The position numbers and the translations under genes are program-made. From NCBI GenBank assembly GCA_902775075.1, contig CACYKX010000110.1, positions 1 through 10,031 on the forward strand: a stretch of DNA of 10,031 bases, in the 5' to 3' direction. This DNA comes from an uncultured Prevotellaceae bacterium (lineage in GTDB: Bacteria; Bacteroidota; Bacteroidia; Bacteroidales; Bacteroidaceae). The notes beneath the pieces were generated by a model, which was not told the DNA's origin, did no database searches, and saw nothing but the letters and a program-made list of their open reading frames with translations. Positions 8,948-10,031 of the stretch are shown piece by piece; position 1 is the first letter of the stretch; each line of letters starts with the position of its first letter.

Positions 8948-9104
8948 AAAAATAAGACGCTGTATTCTCACGAACACAGCGTCTTTTTTCTTGATGATTG
9001 CTCTCACGAGTAACATCAAGACAACTAGATTTCTCACTCTCTAATCGCGAAGAGTGAGTTAACTCAAAGTGTATCTATTTTCTTTATGTTTTTGCATAAA
9101 CATA
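8948..9104 (-). ncRNA. Candidate small structured RNA, about 157 nt, unassigned family
   Basis: A - strand transcript starting near 9104 and ending in the U-tract near 8948 is predicted from its own promoter and terminator. Four hairpins are visible, 5' to 3' in the RNA: H4, 9105-9098 with 9091-9084 (8 bp); H3, 9058-9051 with 9040-9033 (8 bp plus a U-G pair); H2, 9021-9014 with 8996-8989 (8 bp, then an internal loop, then CUC-GUGA-GAG); and H1, 8985-8954 (10 bp, a G-U pair, then UUC-GUGA-GAA). H1 is the terminator stem, followed by UUAUUUUUG. The G-U pairs in H1 and H3 would be A-C mismatches if the + strand were transcribed, and only the - strand gives GNRA-type GUGA loops, so the - strand is the functional one. 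I recognise no known RNA family. A 14-codon open frame (9103-9059) is present but has no ribosome-binding site. A regulatory RNA is the preferred reading; an attenuator-type leader is the alternative. Confidence 0.6.
8954..8989. terminator. Bidirectional intrinsic terminator between cysK and the candidate small RNA
   Basis: AAGACGCTGT (8954-8963) pairs with ACAGCGTCTT (8976-8985). On the + strand the stem is followed by a run of six T (8984-8989), ending the metY-cysK transcript. On the - strand it is followed by TTATTTTTG-type sequence (down to 8948), ending the candidate small RNA. On the - strand the stem extends through a G-U pair and three further pairs to a GUGA tetraloop. Confidence 0.88.
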
Positions 9105-9107
9105 AGA

Positions 9108-9138
9108 CAAAGGTAAGAAGTTTATACAAACCAGCAAA
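9108..9138 (-). promoter_or_regulatory. Near-consensus Bacteroidota promoter for the candidate small RNA
   Basis: On the - strand, TTTG (9138-9135) is followed after exactly 19 bp by TACCTTTG (9115-9108), matching the -33 TTTG and -7 TAnnTTTG boxes. The predicted start is near 9104. No gene of ordinary size lies downstream before the terminator at 8985-8954. Confidence 0.7.
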
Positions 9139-9654
9139 ATCCTTTAAAACTTTTTTACAATTCTATACTATCAATAGTCTGCTCCATTCCTTCAGAATCT
9201 GAGGAGGATTTTTATAATCTTTAAACTTTGCCTCGGCAACTGTTAACAGAAATCGTGTGCGATTTTGTGCTCTTTCTAGAATGTACGAAAGGCATCGACG
9301 CCCTAAAAATACAGAAAATCATACCACAAAAAGTTGATTTTTCGAATGAAGTTAACTGCATCGGCTTATGCAGTTAACTTCGTAAGATTATGCGAATAGG
9401 TTTGTAGGTCTATGTAGTTAAATAAAAAAGCCTATATTCCCAGTATTTTTTGATAGTTAAATCAGGCATCAAAAACACAACTTGTTGATTATCAAAGAAT
9501 TGCATCATATACTATAATTTCAGTATTCTGCATCAACCCGTCATCAATTCTGAATTCGCGAATTATGAGCACCTTTTAGCAATAGAAAATTAAGGAAATT
9601 AAACTTCGTTAAACTCACACGAATTCAACTTGCAAGTGCAATTATTTCATTGTA
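9139..9654. other. AT-rich intergenic region without a recognisable gene
   Basis: About 516 bases with frequent stops on both strands and no protein-like frame. It holds small palindromes: CTGTTAACAG (9240-9249), AAATCG-TGTG-CGATTT (9250-9265), the 14-bp inverted repeat at 9348-9381, AATTCGCGAATT (9553-9564) and ACTTGCAAGT (9628-9637). Apart from the promoter box at 9135-9138, I found no TAnnTTTG promoter and no tRNA-like cloverleaf here. It may be decayed DNA next to the broken araC/padC locus. Confidence 0.6.
9348..9381. repeat. Perfect 14-bp inverted repeat with 6-base loop
   Basis: GAAGTTAACTGCAT (9348-9361) and ATGCAGTTAACTTC (9368-9381) are exact reverse complements around CGGCTT. A T-G then an A-T match extends it by two in one RNA orientation. 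No T-run follows on either strand, so it is not a standard terminator. It could be an operator, a remnant of a mobile-element end or an RNA hairpin. Confidence 0.8.
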
Positions 9655-9897
9655 TCATTCCCTTTGCCTCCGTCGCATCTCAGAAGGTGCTATCCCCAAC
9701 ACCATTTTGAACGAACGGTTGAAATTGGCAGGTGTACTGAAACCTGTATCATAGGCAATCTCCTTGAGACTCATGGTGTTGTCGGCCATCAACTCCAACG
9801 ATCGTATGATGCGCTGGTAACGCAAGAAGTCGCTAAAGGTGGTATCATCGTCACTGAAGAGACGGCTCAGCGAACGAGGCGACGTTGACTGTTGCTT
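9655..9897 (-). pseudogene. AraC-family transcriptional regulator, C-terminal DNA-binding fragment
   Basis: About 78 residues match the second part of an AraC/XylS helix-turn-helix domain: [11 protein letters not shown] (recognition helix of the first HTH), [35 protein letters not shown] and NRSFKMVLGIAPSEMRRR (second HTH and C-terminal signature). The family is normally about 250-300 residues with an N-terminal effector domain; here everything before the first recognition helix is missing. An ATG in frame at 9924 exists, but the codons from 9924 to about 9898 lie inside the padC-like sequence of the opposite strand and do not look like AraC, so that start is probably accidental. The break lies around 9890-9905, where a padC fragment begins head to head. 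The fragment is most likely non-functional. Family identification is firm; the target genes are unknown, but padC is a natural guess. Confidence 0.82.
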
Positions 9898-9901
9898 TAT
9901 C

Positions 9902-10031
9902 ATGTGGAAAATAAAGAATGCCACTACAGTGGACTACCGCATCCACAGCGGTATGGTAGGTGGACGATGGGTCAAGGACCAAAAGGCCAACATCGTGAAG
10001 CTCACCGATGGAGTGTATAAAGTATCTTGGA
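9902..10031 (+). pseudogene. padC: Phenolic acid decarboxylase fragment, 5' end missing, 3' end outside window
   Basis: PadC decarboxylates hydroxycinnamic acids such as ferulic, p-coumaric and caffeic acid to vinyl phenols; it is a small cytosolic lipocalin-like barrel of about 165-180 residues. The frame reads [19 protein letters not shown], then [20 protein letters not shown] to the window edge. This closely follows the lactobacillar enzyme as I remember it (KNDHTVDYRIHGGMVAGRW, then [20 protein letters not shown]). The catalytic-region arginine in GGRW is present, and the next expected residues are TEPTGT, beyond the edge. The first 27 or so residues, which should carry the two active-site tyrosines, are absent: upstream codons in this frame run straight into the inverted araC fragment. 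Translation from the ATG at 9902 would give a chain lacking those tyrosines, so it is called a broken gene. An assembly join is an alternative explanation. Confidence 0.75.

Noticed and set aside
9182..9213. Terminator-like hairpin TTCAG-AAT-CTGAG followed by T-run
   Set aside because: The stem has only about five to six pairs including a wobble, and there is no gene upstream for it to end.
9139..9654. CRISPR array, tRNA or insertion-sequence ends in the AT-rich spacer
   Set aside because: No regularly spaced direct repeats, no cloverleaf with a T-loop consensus, and no transposase remnant or flanking target duplication could be identified by reading.
9898..9924. In-frame ATG at 9924 as the true start of a short AraC-like protein
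   Set aside because: The codons between 9924 and about 9898 lie in padC-derived sequence of the other strand and are unlike any AraC N terminus, so the apparent start comes from the join.

Overview
The window looks like a chromosomal segment of a Bacteroidota member, most likely Bacteroidales and probably Prevotellaceae-like. This is inferred from protein style, moderate GC with AT-rich spacers, and several TAnnTTTG (-7) promoter elements typical of the phylum. No rRNA or other marker gene is present to fix the genus.

Left part (1-3643, + strand): a tight run made of the 3' end of dxs (1-deoxy-D-xylulose-5-phosphate synthase), trkA (potassium-uptake regulatory protein) and trkH (potassium-translocating membrane subunit). 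dxs and trkA overlap by 4 bases, and trkA and trkH abut without a spacer, so the three are probably co-transcribed.

Middle (3648-5496, - strand): a two-gene unit facing trkH tail to tail with a 4-bp gap. A compact ABC-type AAA ATPase (271 aa) is followed 22 bp later by a DUF4435 protein (336 aa) that keeps TOPRIM-like acidic residues. This pairing of an ATPase with a DUF4435/TOPRIM nuclease-like partner resembles the PARIS (AriA/AriB) and OLD/Gabija defence designs. It is the best candidate for an under-described system among the protein genes. A divergent 106-bp spacer then separates it from an EamA/DMT-family transporter (5603-6532, +).

Right part (6650-8931, +): metY (O-acetylhomoserine sulfhydrylase) and cysK (cysteine synthase), a sulfur-assimilation pair with a recognisable Bacteroidota promoter before metY and a strong hairpin terminator after cysK.

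The 723-bp spacer 8932-9654 is not empty. On the - strand it carries a near-ideal promoter (TTTG, 19 bp, TACCTTTG), about 157 bases with four successive hairpins, and a terminator. Several strand-asymmetric details (G-U pairs, twin GUGA tetraloops) show that the RNA is read from the - strand. I interpret this as a previously unannotated small RNA. Further right are a perfect 14-bp inverted repeat and a cluster of GTTAAC palindromes.

Right edge (9655-10031): the C-terminal DNA-binding part of an AraC-family regulator (-) meets, head to head, a phenolic acid decarboxylase (padC) fragment (+). Both lack their 5' parts at the same point, which a single deletion across a divergent regulator/target pair would explain.
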